A stretch of 64,000 nt of DNA from Lingula anatina (taxonomy: Eukaryota; Brachiopoda; Lingulata; Lingulida; Lingulidae): contig NW_019775818.1 in the NCBI RefSeq assembly GCF_001039355.2, forward strand, positions 120,505-184,504. Direction: 5' to 3'. The notes beneath the pieces are model-generated. The model worked only from the letters and a program-made list of their open reading frames with translations, was not told the origin of the DNA and made no database searches. Positions 10,546 through 22,037 of this stretch are shown piece after piece (position 1 is the first letter of the stretch; each line of letters opens with the position of its first letter). Both the position numbers and the translations under genes were made by a program.

Positions 10546-10864
10546 CGTACCATTTTAGTTAATCTGACCTGGAAGTTAAAGACTGCCACCAGTGATGGGT
10601 TTGCTGCATTGCGGCTCATCTGTGTACACGTGTTTCGGTCAGCCATAAAGCGCCATGTCCCGTTTCCGACAGCTTTGATAACATTGGTAGAGAATAGATA
10701 AGCTATGTCCACGTCACAAATGCCTTCAGCTGCAGAAGCCTTCTGTTCTTGTTCCGACATAAGCGCGACTGGGATGGTAAAATCAGCATTGACTATATAC
10801 CGTATAGGAGTAAAACACTGGTGTTTTTCTTCGTTGCAAAGTGCCTGGAAAGCAAGCGTTTCAC
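10546..10864 (-). pseudogene. 5' half of disrupted final exon, GPI-anchored ectodomain gene
   Basis: On the minus strand an acceptor (T-rich, ending TATATTTGAG) precedes base 10864. The exon begins with two bases that complete the G left by the exon-1 donor (phase 1) and reads GETLAFQALCNEEKHQC, then CFTPIRYIVNADFTIPV and ICDVDIAYLF. It stays open to the Gypsy junction at 10546, so the phase match supports it as the direct partner of 14597-15872. Four cysteines fall in this half. Translation into the antisense LTR adds about 14 foreign codons (ending RTPDDTL) and stops near 10500. The expected product is truncated and lacks the anchor. Confidence 0.7.
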
Positions 10865-11426
10865 CTCAAATATACACAATTAAAAAATCTAGTCTACATT
10901 AAAAAAGATATAAGTTGTTTATAGGATGAAATTGACATTTTTATTATTGATGTATAATTATTTCACTATATTGCCAGGCAGGGATTACATGATTGCTATC
11001 TGCAGCCGCGTCTTATGATGTTAAAAAAAATAACCAGCTATAAATTTTCTACATATGGCACCTAGTTTACTCTAAAACCTACATAGAATTTCTATGCGTA
11101 CGTGACCATATTGCTTGTGTTACATAATAATTGTCTATGCACTCCAGGAGTGTATGCTTCTGTCTCATCCGTGTTCTGCTGGACAGAAAATGCAGATTGT
11201 CATTAGAACATAACAGAAATCCTATCTCTAAAACCTTAATCTCTATGGCTTCTTCAAATTAACGGCTTACCTGGTCTCTGCTTCGTTCACATGGTTTCTC
11301 ATACCGCGCCCCAGAGGTGTCGATCTGGACAGTATAACCTGGCGGATCGAAGGATTGACTTGATACTGAATAGATAAAAAGATACACTGAATATAATACG
11401 GGGGGTTGTTAACGGAAAGTTGAATA

Positions 11427-11461
<35 letters not shown>

Positions 11462-12599
11462 GTGCATTTGCCTTTTGAGTGAGGCAAATGATTCTAAAGC
11501 AAAACATTAAAAGAAAACATTACTTTGGGGTTTCTTTCTTCTCTGTAGAGATCTCCCAGTCAACAATCAACCTCCATTTTTTTCAGTCCACAAAACAATG
11601 TCTTTTTGAATGATCTTGATTCCCCGCAAGATCTGTGTGGGTAGGTTTTAGTATATATCAGTACACAGTAAACAATCAGCAAAAGTCAGTAATATTAATT
11701 TTTGCGAAGGATATCTCAGCGTATAGTATTTTCGATTAAACTTTGTAATATTTACAGCATTCTGTAAAGACGATCTGTGTAAAAGAAAAACAGATAACTT
11801 TGCTAGTATCTCTTGAATCTAAAAGTGCTGATTGTAACCGTTTTCCTTAGTCATGATTACACAGTGCTTGCAAGGAGGTGCAAACGCCCCCCCCCCCCCC
11901 CCCCCCCTGGGTGCAATATTTAAGAAAATATTTTTTATTCAACCGTAGAGGGTACAAGCTATGGCAAGTGTTTGTTTTGAATACCAACGACACGCCGAGC
12001 TCATCGTGAACACATGGCGACATACCGTCCTTTCAACCGACAGAGGCGTTCAAATTACAGTTCTAGACCATTATTATCCTTAAATCCTTCCAAGCCAGGC
12101 TTTTTCCGCCAACTCTCATATTAACGAATTTTCTCGACATAACAACCTTTAATCTTCCTTTTATGACCCTCGCAATAACTCTGTACTGGTACCAATTTTG
12201 GAAAATCCAAACACCATAATACTCGCTTAAAGGTGCACTCCATGGGTTTACAATTCCCCCAAAAAATGCTTATTTTCACATCCACATCTTCTTATAAAAC
12301 CTTACATACGCCTTAAAATGATTTAACCCCTAAAATATTTTTGAAGCGAACCTGATGTTGATATATCCATAGGATCTCATAGGAAGATGGACACTGTTAT
12401 TATGACTGGCCAGTCATTTAAGGCTAAAATTAACCTTGCTCAAATCAATCTTCGAATCTAAGTGCAGAAAGGGATAGATACATGTATCTACAGTAGTAGC
12501 AAAAAGTTGAAAAATGCCTTTTTAAGCAATATTATTTTTAAATTCTTGTAAGAATACTTTTTACGAATAGTTTTTCTTAGTTCATAGTTTTAATTTTCA

Positions 12600-12784
12600 C
12601 TTCTTAACCATTTTATATATCTATTTTTATCATTTTTCCTTTTTATCATTTATCATTTTTTTTCTATTATAATTTTCCTTCTATTCATCTTAGGACCCTA
12701 AGTAATTTTTTCCCTTTTAATTATGAATTTCATAAATTCTGTGAAGTCTATTGAACATACGTTGGATTTTAGACTATAAATAAA

Positions 12785-12832
<48 letters not shown>
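12600..12832 (+). mobile_element. 3' end of a CR1-like LINE with (ATT)n tail
   Basis: The end reads TTGGATTTTAGACTATAAAT and then a run of ATT repeats (12784-12832). The same end, ATGGATTTTAGACTCAAAAT before ATT repeats, closes the minus-strand LINE fragment at 54.4 kb. The shared terminus with a shared microsatellite tail identifies a family of 5'-truncated LINE insertions. Confidence 0.6.
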
Positions 12833-12833
<1 letters not shown>

Positions 12834-13679
12834 TTTACTCAAGCCGTTGAAATACATTGTATGCACTTACCAGGATAAAGAAGAAAGTCTAGCCCAATTA
12901 GACCTTGCGGATAATTAACTGAAGATGTGTCTCATAAAACGTGGGTCGTTCAGCACTGCGAAAAGCGGCACATGGTTGATGATTATCTATGAAAATGTAT
13001 AGTTTTTTCTTAAAATATTGAGAAAATTGAACCTATTAAAATTGAGCTCTGCACAACACTCATCTGAGAAAGAGGAAGCCCAGGATTAAGGATACTGATT
13101 GACCAGAAATCAGTTTACTTCTTGGATTACAGAGAACAGGGACGAGTGCATGGGTTATAAATTATATAATTCATACGTTAATAATGGTAATTGGGGGAGG
13201 CCTCTGTTTTTCATTCTTATGTTAGTTCCTTCCCGCCGGCCTCACATTAACAGGTCTCAAACAGACCCAAAGACGTGCTTCTTTAGATCAAGTAACTTTC
13301 TGACTAGACTATTTTCATTTTTTTTTCGTTTTTCAGTACATGTGATTTGTATTAAGTGAGGCTACGTCTAATAAGCTTGTTTACGATATCGATATTTATT
13401 TCTTTGTTACTATTTTAATTGCTTCGTCCTTTCTTCGGCTACTACGGACATGTTGCGATGATGCTACTGATATTTTATGTAAATTGCTACTGGAATTTTA
13501 ACAAATCTATTTCGTTTGACTGTAACTTTTACTTTATGAAAATACAAGTCGCTGGGTTTTCTGCCAAGTTTCTTTCCTCCTTTATTTATTCATTTTCTAT
13601 TAATACTATTTGCACAAAATTTAAAACAGTTCTTTTTGAAATAAAAAGAGACAGAGTGAATTGTTGGCAATGTTCAAAC

Positions 13680-13930
13680 AAATAATACACTGTACTTTTT
13701 TCAATAGTTGACCACGCGACACAGCAAATTAAAAGAAATAACAGATGACACAGATTTAACCTGCAGTTAGTGAGAAGCACTAATAACATAATTCCCTGCG
13801 CGTGCCAAGGTGGTAAACAAAATGACAGTTCGCCGCAGAGAACATTTTGTTTACATAAGTAATCGAAGGGGGCGTGCCTACTAAGTCCATCGGGGAATAA
13901 GACCAGTCACCATATTTCGTTTAAAATCTC
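13680..13930. mobile_element. Fragment of fold-back element family
   Basis: About 250 bases (from GACCACGCGACACAGCA through GTTTACATAAGTAATCGAAG and GGGGCGTGCCTAC) match the outer arm of the fold-back element at 34.66-34.89 kb, with many substitutions. It looks like an older, partial copy. Confidence 0.55.
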
Positions 13931-13933
13931 TAA

Positions 13934-14073
13934 GAGGCCATTCCCAGAGATTTAGATCGATCTTACTAGAGCTTGTAGTAGGCGGGACGGACATTTAAGC
14001 CAGATTATCTGACAGTAATCTAGTGAGACTCCAAACGGGGATAAATCGATCTGAAATCTATGGGAATGCGCCC
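13934..14073. mobile_element. Harbinger-like MITE
   Basis: A 140-bp element with imperfect inverted ends of about 30 bp (GAGGCCATTCCCAGAGATTT against GGGCGCATTCCCATAGATTT), flanked by TAA on both sides (13931-13933 and 14074-14076). A 3-bp TAA target duplication and a GGGC-type end fit PIF/Harbinger. Confidence 0.65.
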
Positions 14074-14206
14074 TAAGCGACCCTGGTCATACTGGTCTAT
14101 TACATATTTTAACGTTGGAATTAGAGTGTAATCTTCGAATGGTGCACGGAATATATAAATAGACGTAATTATGACCCAATCAAAACAAAAGCAACTCTGT
14201 ACATCC

Positions 14207-14248
14207 TACCAAAAACGTTTAATTGACAAAATCAAGAAATATTGTTGA
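14207..14248 (+). pseudogene. Partial copy 1 of dibasic peptide exon
   Basis: The frame YQKRLIDKIKKYC followed by TGA matches the end of the copy at 18153-18271, and similarity continues about 250 bases into the downstream sequence. The upstream part of the exon is not recognisable here. Probably a decayed fragment. Confidence 0.4.
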
Positions 14249-14596
14249 AATATTTTAACAGAGGAAAATAGATGCGTAGCAAAAGGAAAGCAGTAACTGC
14301 CATATGATGACAGTTTATCAACCAGATAGTTACATTTCCCTAATTCCTATCAGAAGATTTGGATTGAAGAAGGGAGAAGAATACAACAATCACCTTATAA
14401 TACAATTTGTCCTTACCAATTCATATCCGAAACTTTACATCGACAAAATCAAGAACAGTGTTATAATATTGTTTAAATATTGAAATGTTAAAAATACTTT
14501 TGTAGAATATGTTGTAGCTATTGTTTACATATTTGATGTATACAATGTAAGTTTAAGTTTGCACCTTTCTTCTGAGACAAAAAGATATAAACTTAC

Positions 14597-15872
14597 CTGA
14601 AACTGTACAATTTCTTATATGCGTCAGAAGATGCTTGGGCGAAATACAAAGCCAACAAAAGGCATTTCTTGCATAATAGCGCCGCGACCACCACTGAACA
14701 TAAGTGACGGAAATTGGTCCTGTCCAACAAAGTTCCTTGAGCTCTGGGTGGGCGTCTCTGCGACTACACTGCAATGCAGTGATGCCTCGGCCCCATGTTG
14801 CAACAATTGGCATGAGATCAGATGGAATACACGGTCTGCCGGGCATGTCGACTGGAGGGCGAAAGAAAAAGCTACAACCATCGGTTGATCTTGCCTGTTC
14901 CACAAAATCGTCTCCATCTATAATGTTGAAAAAACTGTCAATGCCAAAAGATAAGGATCCGGGACATGTGAAGTAAAAACCCCATTGTTGCACATCAGAT
15001 ATACCGTGGCACATTGCACAGTGTTCGTTATGAAATGTCAAATTTGTTGCCAAGTCAGACACAGGAACAATGCGGTCAACATCACTGGTATTTCGCGGAC
15101 TTTCACATTTAGTACGAACGGTATCATTGGGCCATTCATCTGGGCATGATGTCACCATCCAGAAATGTTGGGGATTAAGACCAGAAAAATGCAAGCTGGA
15201 CTGCTTGATGCATGCAATGTTGTTTGAGCTTAAATGCATGCCCACCGATGAAGAACGTTTCTTACAGTAGTCAGTGGCACAACAGTCTTGGAACAAACCG
15301 CAAAAGATGTCACAGAAGCACTCACCTGCCTGAACTACAGTGCTCCCTAAGCAAAATGTTCTCGGCAAGTTAAGAGGAAGTGAAGTGCCATCCCGAAGTG
15401 TCACTGTGTACTCACCAGGCGGAAGTGAGCTCCTAGTGAAATTTGAAGTCGTAGAGTCGTTTTGTTCCCTTCTCGCGTCTAACGGAAAAGGAGCCTTTGT
15501 CTCGTTCCGAGGTGAGCTCCTTCCGTCAGCGGAGACTTCTTTCAATGGGGCCTCTGTCACTGGTGCTTCCACATCACTGTTATCTACACCAGAATAGGAT
15601 CCGGTGAAACTGGCTGCTGTTGAAGAAGTCTGATATTGTAGCGGCGGGTTGTCTGGGACATCAACGTGGGAGGAAATTTCTGCTTCCGTTGAATAACGAC
15701 TATCTAAACCAGAGCTAAGTGAGGTGGTATCATCGTGGTCGGGAAAGGTTTGGGTGTTCGTTACGCTGAACCATGTCTGTGGGCTGACTGTCTCCATGCC
15801 TAAGACTCCTCGAAGAAACAGATGCAGCAATAAAAAATGCCGCTGCTTGTTGCTCCGCATTTGCAAATCCAT
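14597..15872 (-). CDS. Exon 1 of secreted/GPI-anchored ectodomain gene (SMB-like)
   Basis: ATG at 15872 is the first start after a TATA box about 62 bp upstream, and 425 codons plus one base run to a consensus donor (TCAG|GTAAGT, exon end 14597). The features in order are: a signal peptide (residues 1-25, hydrophobic core FLLLHLFLRGVLG); a Ser/Thr/Pro-rich stalk with N-glycosylation sites (26-165); a cysteine cluster at about 174-203 with CFCDIFCGLFQDCCATDYC, a somatomedin-B-like spacing; and a second cysteine-rich domain (about 243-425) with CPDEWPND, VSDLATNLTFHNEHCAMCHG and CWLC. The second domain resembles ectodomains of Methuselah-like or adhesion-type receptors of marine invertebrates, but no seven-helix region follows. 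The last exon instead suggests a GPI anchor, so the product is probably a cell-surface ligand-binding or adhesion protein. The gene is broken by the Gypsy insertion in exon 2. Confidence 0.75.
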
Positions 15873-15933
15873 TGCAAGAACTGCCAGCTGCCGCTGAGTG
15901 TTTCAAATCCTTTTTCAGCACGTTATGCGTCTG

Positions 15934-15941
15934 CTTTTATA
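15934..15941 (-). promoter_or_regulatory. TATA box of ectodomain gene
   Basis: CTATAAAAGC reads on the minus strand about 62 bp before the ATG at 15872, implying a short 5' UTR of about 35 bp. Confidence 0.6.
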
Positions 15942-15942
15942 G

Positions 15943-16537
15943 AAGTCGCCCGGCATATTATTAAAAAGTCTCGCTGGGCGGGCGCTAAGAAGTTAATGGA
16001 AAAATTGCATCATCAAGAGTACTGATGACGTTTTTCGAACGTAAAGACAAAAAAATAAGACTCAAGAGAGTATGACAGATTACAGAATAAGCTATATCTA
16101 ATTGCACAAAACAAACTTTTTACGTCAGCCGAAATTGGTGGCGAACAAACATGGAATCGTAAAACGTATCTGACTTACTGTTAGACAAGGAGCACGTCAA
16201 GAGCACATTGTCTGAATGAAAATGTTGATGGTTGCATGCAATACATTCTGGTCATCGATATTTTCAATGTATTGCCGGGTAAATGCAATTCTTAACGTAG
16301 ATTTAGCAAAGTTGGTGCATTAATTATCTATTCACATTGCTCTCATCGAAATGACAAGAGGATTAAAATTAGGATTAAAATTAAGATGTCACTTGAACGG
16401 AATCCAAAGGTTAAATTATAGGGATTATTAAACTTTAATAGAAACGGAATTATTCTCACAAAAATTGCAAGTTAAGTTTTATTTTGATTTTTACCGGTTT
16501 TATCGTGAGTGTTCATATACAATACTAAGTATAGCTA
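15943..16537. other. Intergenic, nothing recognised
   Basis: Upstream flank of the minus-strand gene. It may hold further promoter elements, but I see no repeat or frame. Confidence 0.5.
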
Positions 16538-16772
16538 CACACACTGGACAACAGAAGTGTCACCCCCTGAATCAGAGTAATCAAAGGTATAATGTCTGGT
16601 CTACTTATAATGTGATTAATGAGTATAAAACCGCTGTACCATGGAATTGTATTGTTGGTCTTTTTGTGAAATTTGATGTTAATAAAATTATACAAGAAGC
16701 ACATAATTCCATAGACATTTATCTCCCCCAAAGTACTGGTTCAGTAGGGGTGACACAATTGTCCAGTGTGTG
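16538..16772. mobile_element. Tc1-like MITE (internal deletion derivative)
   Basis: A 235-bp element with inverted ends CACACACTGGACAACAGAAG and TTGTCCAGTGTGTG, flanked by TA. Its two halves match the two ends of the 1.34-kb Tc1-like element at 59008-60346, for example GAGTATAAAACCGCT and TTGTGAAATTTGATGTTAAT. It is that element with the transposase deleted. Confidence 0.9.
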
Positions 16773-17563
16773 TAAATATTAAAATGAAAATGCAGTTCAC
16801 ACCATAACATCATAGAATGACCTCATACTTCTAGTTAAAATAAAAACAGCTCTCACGAGCCCAAGATCTCTCATTACATCAGGATCTTTTATGCACAGTC
16901 TTCTGCTTACCTGAATGCGTTTCATTTCATTTGTTTGTTTATCACTTTGTTTTTGTTTGTTTGTTTTTTCATTTATTTTATTTAATAAATTTGGTTTATG
17001 AATGCAATGCCTAGACACGTGATATGCATTTTGCATTCATTATATATTATAAATTTGTGTTTTATCAATGCCCTATTTATTTCAGTAACCTAGGATAGGA
17101 GCCCGGGTGTGCTGGGCTGTGAGTCTCATATAACCTGGGGTCAGCTCTTTAATGTTTAAGTACTTCCTAAAAAATATAATTAAATGAAATAAAACAAAAA
17201 CGGACCGGTATCAAACGAAAACTTTATGGTAAAGCAACTGAAAAAAGGCGTTAGGCTCTGATGTTCCAACGGCATTTCTAAGGCGTGGGTGGTCGTAAAA
17301 ATATAAACCATTTCTAAAGCCCCCTTTACACTGGACGGCGTCCTTTCTACGTCCAGCAGTACGGCCCCGTTTGAGAGTGAAAAAATAATAATACTTTACG
17401 TGCCGACAACTGGCCGATCACTGAGCATTCATTCTGATTCCAAATCAATGCTCGTGCCTCCTTATTACGACCATAGCGATGCCAAACTAATAATTAGAAT
17501 TTTTGTTCCTTTTGAGAGATTTAAGAGCAAATCATTAAGAAAATTCAATTTTCACTTTTAAAT
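16773..17563. other. Intergenic, nothing recognised
   Basis: AT-rich sequence with a short GTTT-rich stretch near 16935. No supported gene or element. Confidence 0.5.
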
Positions 17564-18271
17564 ATGGGCATGTGCAATGCTTATTTGGCCTTAAAAATAC
17601 TACGAAACTTCGCCTTCCTAGGATTATTATTTTATTTGTCAGAAGCATATACTGGTACATATTCGGTAATTCTATTTCCGGTTACTATTTTCAACGGTTA
17701 CAAAAGTACTACTACTATACTACTACTATTATTATTATTATTATTATTATTCGACATGCCGCGGATACAGCTGTTTTTAACTTCAGGCAAAATTAGATGC
17801 CAGTTGGATATACCTTGTCAAGTTAATACTAAGTCGCTGTAAACAGACACAATTGAATATATCCGATGGTTATAAGAAGCTTATCTTCACATGTGTTCAA
17901 AGACGCAGTCGTGTTTGTTAATAACGTCGTAATAAAACATGCATGGTGAGGAGATAATTGAACAAGGAATCTCTTTTGTATCTTTTACCAAATAAAATGA
18001 GTAATGAAATGAGATTTTACGCTATCCACATGATATGTTTTTCTTAACCTCCTGTTTCGTAATCTTCCAGCCAATGATATTACTGTGTCATGGCTAAACA
18101 ACAAACAATCTTACTAAAATCAGTTTTTGTTTTTTGGGCAATTCTTCAACAGCCACCAGAAAATTCTTACTGATTGTTTTTGAGGCTAACCGTGAACCAT
18201 TCTCAGATTTGAAAAGGACTAAAAAGCGAGTGCAAGTAAGACTAATTGACAAAATAAAGAAATATTGCTGA
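17564..18271 (+). CDS. Candidate two-exon small secreted peptide precursor
   Basis: Exon 1 (17564-17654) encodes a signal-peptide-like start (MGMCNAYLALKILRNFAFLG, then LLFYLSEAYT) and ends ACTG|GTACAT in phase 1. Exon 2 (18153-18271, acceptor CTTCAACAG) completes that codon and reads TRKFLLIVFEAN, then EPFSDLKRTKKRVQ, and ends RLIDKIKKYC before TGA. The joined product is 69 residues. KR and KKR sites precede a basic 13-residue tail with a terminal cysteine, the layout of a processed peptide. The exon-2 frame is conserved in a tandem copy at 19360-19561, which is the best evidence that it codes. The donor is not a strong consensus and no TATA box is evident. The peptide family is unknown. Confidence 0.4.
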
Positions 18272-18767
18272 TATATTTTTAAAAGAGGAAAATAGATATG
18301 TAGCAAGGAGAGGGCAGTAATTGCCGAATGATGACAGTTTATTAACTAATAGTTACATTTTCCTAATTCCTATCAAAAGCTTTGAAATGATTAAGGAAGA
18401 AAAAGACAACAATCACGTTATAATAGCTGTTCCCCTTCCCTAATTCCTATTCGAATCTCTTCAGTGACAAAATCAGGAACAGTGTTAAAATATTATTAAA
18501 ATACTGAAATGCTAAAAGCCGCTTAAGCTGAAAGCAATTAAAAGACAAACCCCTCGGAGATGGGTCAATTCTGTTAGATCAATCTAGGTATGGAAATGGG
18601 GTTTAAACGGTATGCAAGCAGACATTGGTGGCAGCTTTGTTAATCCCACCTACGTCGTGTCTGTAGGACAAATATTTCGCCAGAATAGCTTAAAAATGAC
18701 AAAATGACACAAGGGATATTGTAAAATATTTTGACAACTTTGTAACTATTTCCAACGGTTACAAAAA

Positions 18768-18806
<39 letters not shown>

Positions 18807-19561
18807 AAACTTTCGCATTCATAGGATTATTGATTATTTTATTTGTCAGAAGCATATACTGGTATATATTCGGTAATTATATTTTCGGCAACTATTTTCA
18901 ACGGTTACAAAAGTATTATTATTATTGTTATTATTATTATTATTACTATTATTATTATTCGACATGCCGCGGATGCAGCTGTTATTAACTTCAGGCTAAA
19001 TTAGATGCCAGTTGGATATACCTTGTCAAGTTAATACTAAGTCACTGTAAACAGACACAATTGAATAAGTCGCATGGTTATAAGAAGCTTATCTTCAGAT
19101 TTGTTCAAAGACCCAGTCGTGTTTGTTATTAACGTCGTATTAAGATATGCATTGCGAGGAGATTATTGAAAAAGGAATCTCTACTGTATCTGTTACCAGA
19201 TACAAATGAGTAATGGCATGAGATTTTACGCTATCCATATGATTTTTTTTTTCTGAAACTCGCGTTTCGTAATCTTCCAGCCAATTTTATTACTGTGTCA
19301 TGGCTAAAGAACAAACAATCTCACTAAAATTAGTTTGTTTTGTTTTTTTTTTTGGACAGTTCTTCAACAACCAACGGAAAATTCCTACTGCGAGCTTTTG
19401 AGGCTAACCCTGAACCATTCCCAGATTTAAAAAGGACTAAAAAGCGGGTGCCAGTTAGAGTAATTGACAAAATAATGAAATATTCTGAGATGTTTTTAAA
19501 AGAGGAAAACAGATATGTAGCAGGGAGATTGCAGTTATTGCTAAATACAATGTTGTCATAA
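18768..19561 (+). pseudogene. Tandem copy of the dibasic peptide locus
   Basis: A tandem duplicate of about 17.59-18.3 kb. Shared markers include GACATGCCGCGGAT, the ATT tracts and the exon. The exon copy (19360-19561, acceptor TTTTTGGACAG) keeps the frame SSTTNGKFLLRAFEANPEPF, DLKRTKKRVPVRVIDKIMKY. It reads past the other copy's stop (TCTGAG in place of GCTGA) for about 20 more codons to TAA at 19559. Its signal exon has a 4-base insertion near 18830 that breaks the frame. It could be a terminal exon used from another signal exon, or a decayed copy. Confidence 0.4.
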
Positions 19562-19689
19562 GAGCCTAAATCTCCTTATTTTACCTTTATGTGGCTTCTG
19601 ACTGAAACTAGAGTGTCCGCCATCGGAGCAGGGGGTGCGTGGATTAGACCCCGTCCGGGGACATACCAGTAATTCATAAACGGTGCCTG

Positions 19690-19985
19690 CACAGCAACAC
19701 CTTGAATTCAGATGGTTGAAAGTTTAAGTTTCTGATGTAAAATATTATGTCAAATATAATGACTCTGATTAATAAATGTAGTTCTTTGCTTTTACATTAT
19801 ACATGCAATATTTACGAGAATAAACTGTTTGTGTTATGAAAGTCTACCACTCATTGAGTATGAACTAGTGCCACGTGATCAGATTCAGCCTGATACTTGT
19901 TCATCACCAGAGGTATTCATCCTTGTTGTAAAAATCGTGTTATATTATATTATATTATATTATATTATATTATATTATATTATCA
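19690..19985 (+). other. Orphan 3' UTR of the tandem peptide family
   Basis: Matches the 3' UTR after the terminal exon at 38405, including TATGTCAAATA, GATTAATAAA, GAGAATAAACTGTTTGTGTT (AATAAA at 19819-19824), CATTGAGTATGAACTAG and a following TTATA repeat (19939-19983). No matching terminal exon precedes it, so it marks an upstream family member now lost or replaced. Confidence 0.65.
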
Positions 19986-20720
19986 AATGAGTATGCGTGG
20001 GCATGTTGGGGTGCATTTGCAAGGTCAGTCCGCGTTTTGGGTGCATTTCGTGCCCATGCGTATAGTTTTTCATTCCTTGGCAACCTGAGATATTGAACCT
20101 TATGGCAACCTGAACCTTATTGCAGAAAGGCAATGTTCTGAGAAAGGAACAACCATCTTTGAGGTCAAATACCAACCATACTGAGTACCACAGGAATGAT
20201 TTGGAGTGCGCGATGCAGAGAAGAATTATCCCCAACAATAGCAAACAACTCCGTTAAGCTCTTAAGGAATAATGGGTGAACATCCCACAAAACAGACCTG
20301 CAGCCCTTGTTGGAGGCACGCCACGCCGCCTACATGAGATAATTGCAGTATGCTGCAGAGGTCCACACTAATAGACACGTGATTTTTTAAAGAGCGTTTC
20401 CTGACGTTAATTATGTATACATTTGTACACCGGGTTTCGTCTTTTAAATTTTATGGTGCTTTTTAAAACACCATTGTTGAAATCATATTTAACATGGAGC
20501 ATGTTCTTAATTTGAATGATTGGCATGAATGGATGTCTTCACCAGTACTTTGGCTTTGTTTGCCTTAACTCATGATAAAATTGGTATGTGTAAAAAAACA
20601 CTCTTTAAAACGGTCAAAGGCTGTCATGTGATCGTGATCATTTGTAAACAGAAGCATATAAGACTTCAGGTGTGACAAACTTTTTAACTGAAATTTTTAA
20701 CAGAAATATTTATATCTAGA
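19986..20720. mobile_element. Truncated relative of the long-TIR transposon (copy a)
   Basis: The core and right end match 1060-1885 loosely and the copies at 25.84, 28.59 and 38.79 kb closely. The right end reads GATCGTGATCATTTGTAAAC and then ACAAACTTTTTAACTG. The left inverted end is missing. Because the same truncated form sits at the same place in several units, it was inserted before the tandem duplications. Confidence 0.6.
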
Positions 20721-20754
20721 CCGAAACCTGAGAGGTAACTTTACTGGGCACCAT

Positions 20755-21200
20755 CACAGTTTTACCCTCTAGCCACACAAACTTTCTTTCAGTTTCCGCA
20801 TCAATGGTGAAGGTTAAAGGAGACCCAATTCATTGGGTAAAAATTTATCCCTCCCAAAGCCCTTTACCCTTTCCTATAAACAGATTTCATTAAAAGCTAG
20901 AGTTACACCGCGGGGACAATGGTGACAGTGAAGGGTGACTGGCAACCAAACAAAGATTGAGATTTCGCTCAGATGACCTTGGATAGCAGGAGCGGGGGTG
21001 ACAACACGGTTCATACTTTGTCAACAAGTTCCTATGGGAGATAGTGTGGAATTGTTGTTTGTGTGCGTTTGGAAGAAAAACCGTATGGCAAAAGAGAAAG
21101 GACATGAGGGATTTTCTCAATTTTATTCATCTTTTTTTATTTATAATTGTCATTCTGAGTCAAAGTATCGTTAAAAGTCCTAACTGTGAGATCCGTTCAC
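20755..21200. repeat. Duplicated block X (copy 1)
   Basis: Contains CTTTCAGTTTCCGCATCA, AGCTAGAGTTACACCGCGGG and GGTGACTGGCAACCAAACAA. The same order recurs at 26.70, 44.21 and 53.0 kb, with a partial copy at 37.7 kb. In this copy the plus frame that is open elsewhere is broken by stops. It lies about 0.9 kb upstream of the first peptide gene. Confidence 0.7.
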
Positions 21201-21845
21201 CTTAAACAAAATTATGGTTATAGCAAAACAAAAACAAAAACACATCAATCAACAGGTAGTCAGTCAGGGACAGGTAACTAAGCAAAAATTATTAACTGAA
21301 AAGAGTCACGAGGCAACGAGAAGGAAATAAACATGCTTATATGTATACTGTTACCAGTCCTCACACATCTGTCATTATTCCGATAACGACGATGACGAGT
21401 TGGAGCTTTCAACCGTTTATTCATCCACTGACTTTACATACAAACTTAAGAGTTCATATGCTCTATATGCTCTCCGTACCGAAGCCACCTTTTACTCGTT
21501 TTCGTTACATTTGCGTAATTACCAGACTTTTCCATTCTGATGTTTCACTCGTCCGTCCATTATTTCCTAATAAGGCAATCTGTTAGAGCCTTTTTTAATC
21601 AAAAATCTACACTTGTATCATACCCGTCACTCAGTTTAAATATGTTAAACACGTGATAGAAACTTTCAATTCCATTGTGGAGTTAACCAAAGAAATAAAC
21701 TTGTTCCATCTTTTCCTTACACGGAAAGGGTTTTCTACACTTGTTAACTTTTGAGGACATATTACTCACACTCAGTAACTCTTTTTCCTTTTACGTCTTG
21801 GATTCCCTTTTAATTATTACTTTTTCCCATTCGTTTTAATAATAA
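21201..21845. other. Upstream spacer shared by peptide genes 1 and 2
   Basis: About 650 bases that match 44.83-45.50 kb (for example GACGAGTTGGAGCTTTCAAC and TTAGAGCCTTTTTTAATCAA). No gene seen. Part of the duplicated unit. Confidence 0.6.
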
Positions 21846-22037
21846 GCTAGGACAGTCCCGGCTTCTGGCAGTTTCATCACCTGTTGAATAAATGGTGACG
21901 TAAGTGAGTGACTTGGCCTGATAAGTTGCGGGCAGGTAGGATGGTAGGGTTATAAAAACTGACGTACGGGGACAACTTAACCAGCTCCACTATCACTGCA
22001 GCTTGGATAAAATACTGTCTTACAATATAACGTGAAG
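21846..22037 (+). promoter_or_regulatory. Promoter and 5' UTR of peptide gene 1
   Basis: Nearly identical to 45500-45696 and 61683-61875. It contains TGACGTAAG (21895-21903, a CRE/ATF-type site), TATAAAA at 21951-21957 and the conserved initiator region GACGTACGGGGACAACTTAA. The spacing from TGACGTAAG to TATA is about 56 bp in all three promoters. The expected start of transcription is near 21980, giving a 5' UTR of about 55 nt. Confidence 0.8.

Larger units (their letters stand above)
10865..14596 (-). other. Intron 1 of the ectodomain gene
   Basis: A 3.7-kb intron between consensus splice sites (donor CAG|GTAAGT on the minus strand). It holds an (ATT)n tract (about 11428-11460), a C run of about 20 bases (11887-11906) and the mobile fragments listed separately at 12.6, 13.7 and 13.9 kb. 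No other coding signal was seen between 10.9 and 12.6 kb. Confidence 0.6.
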
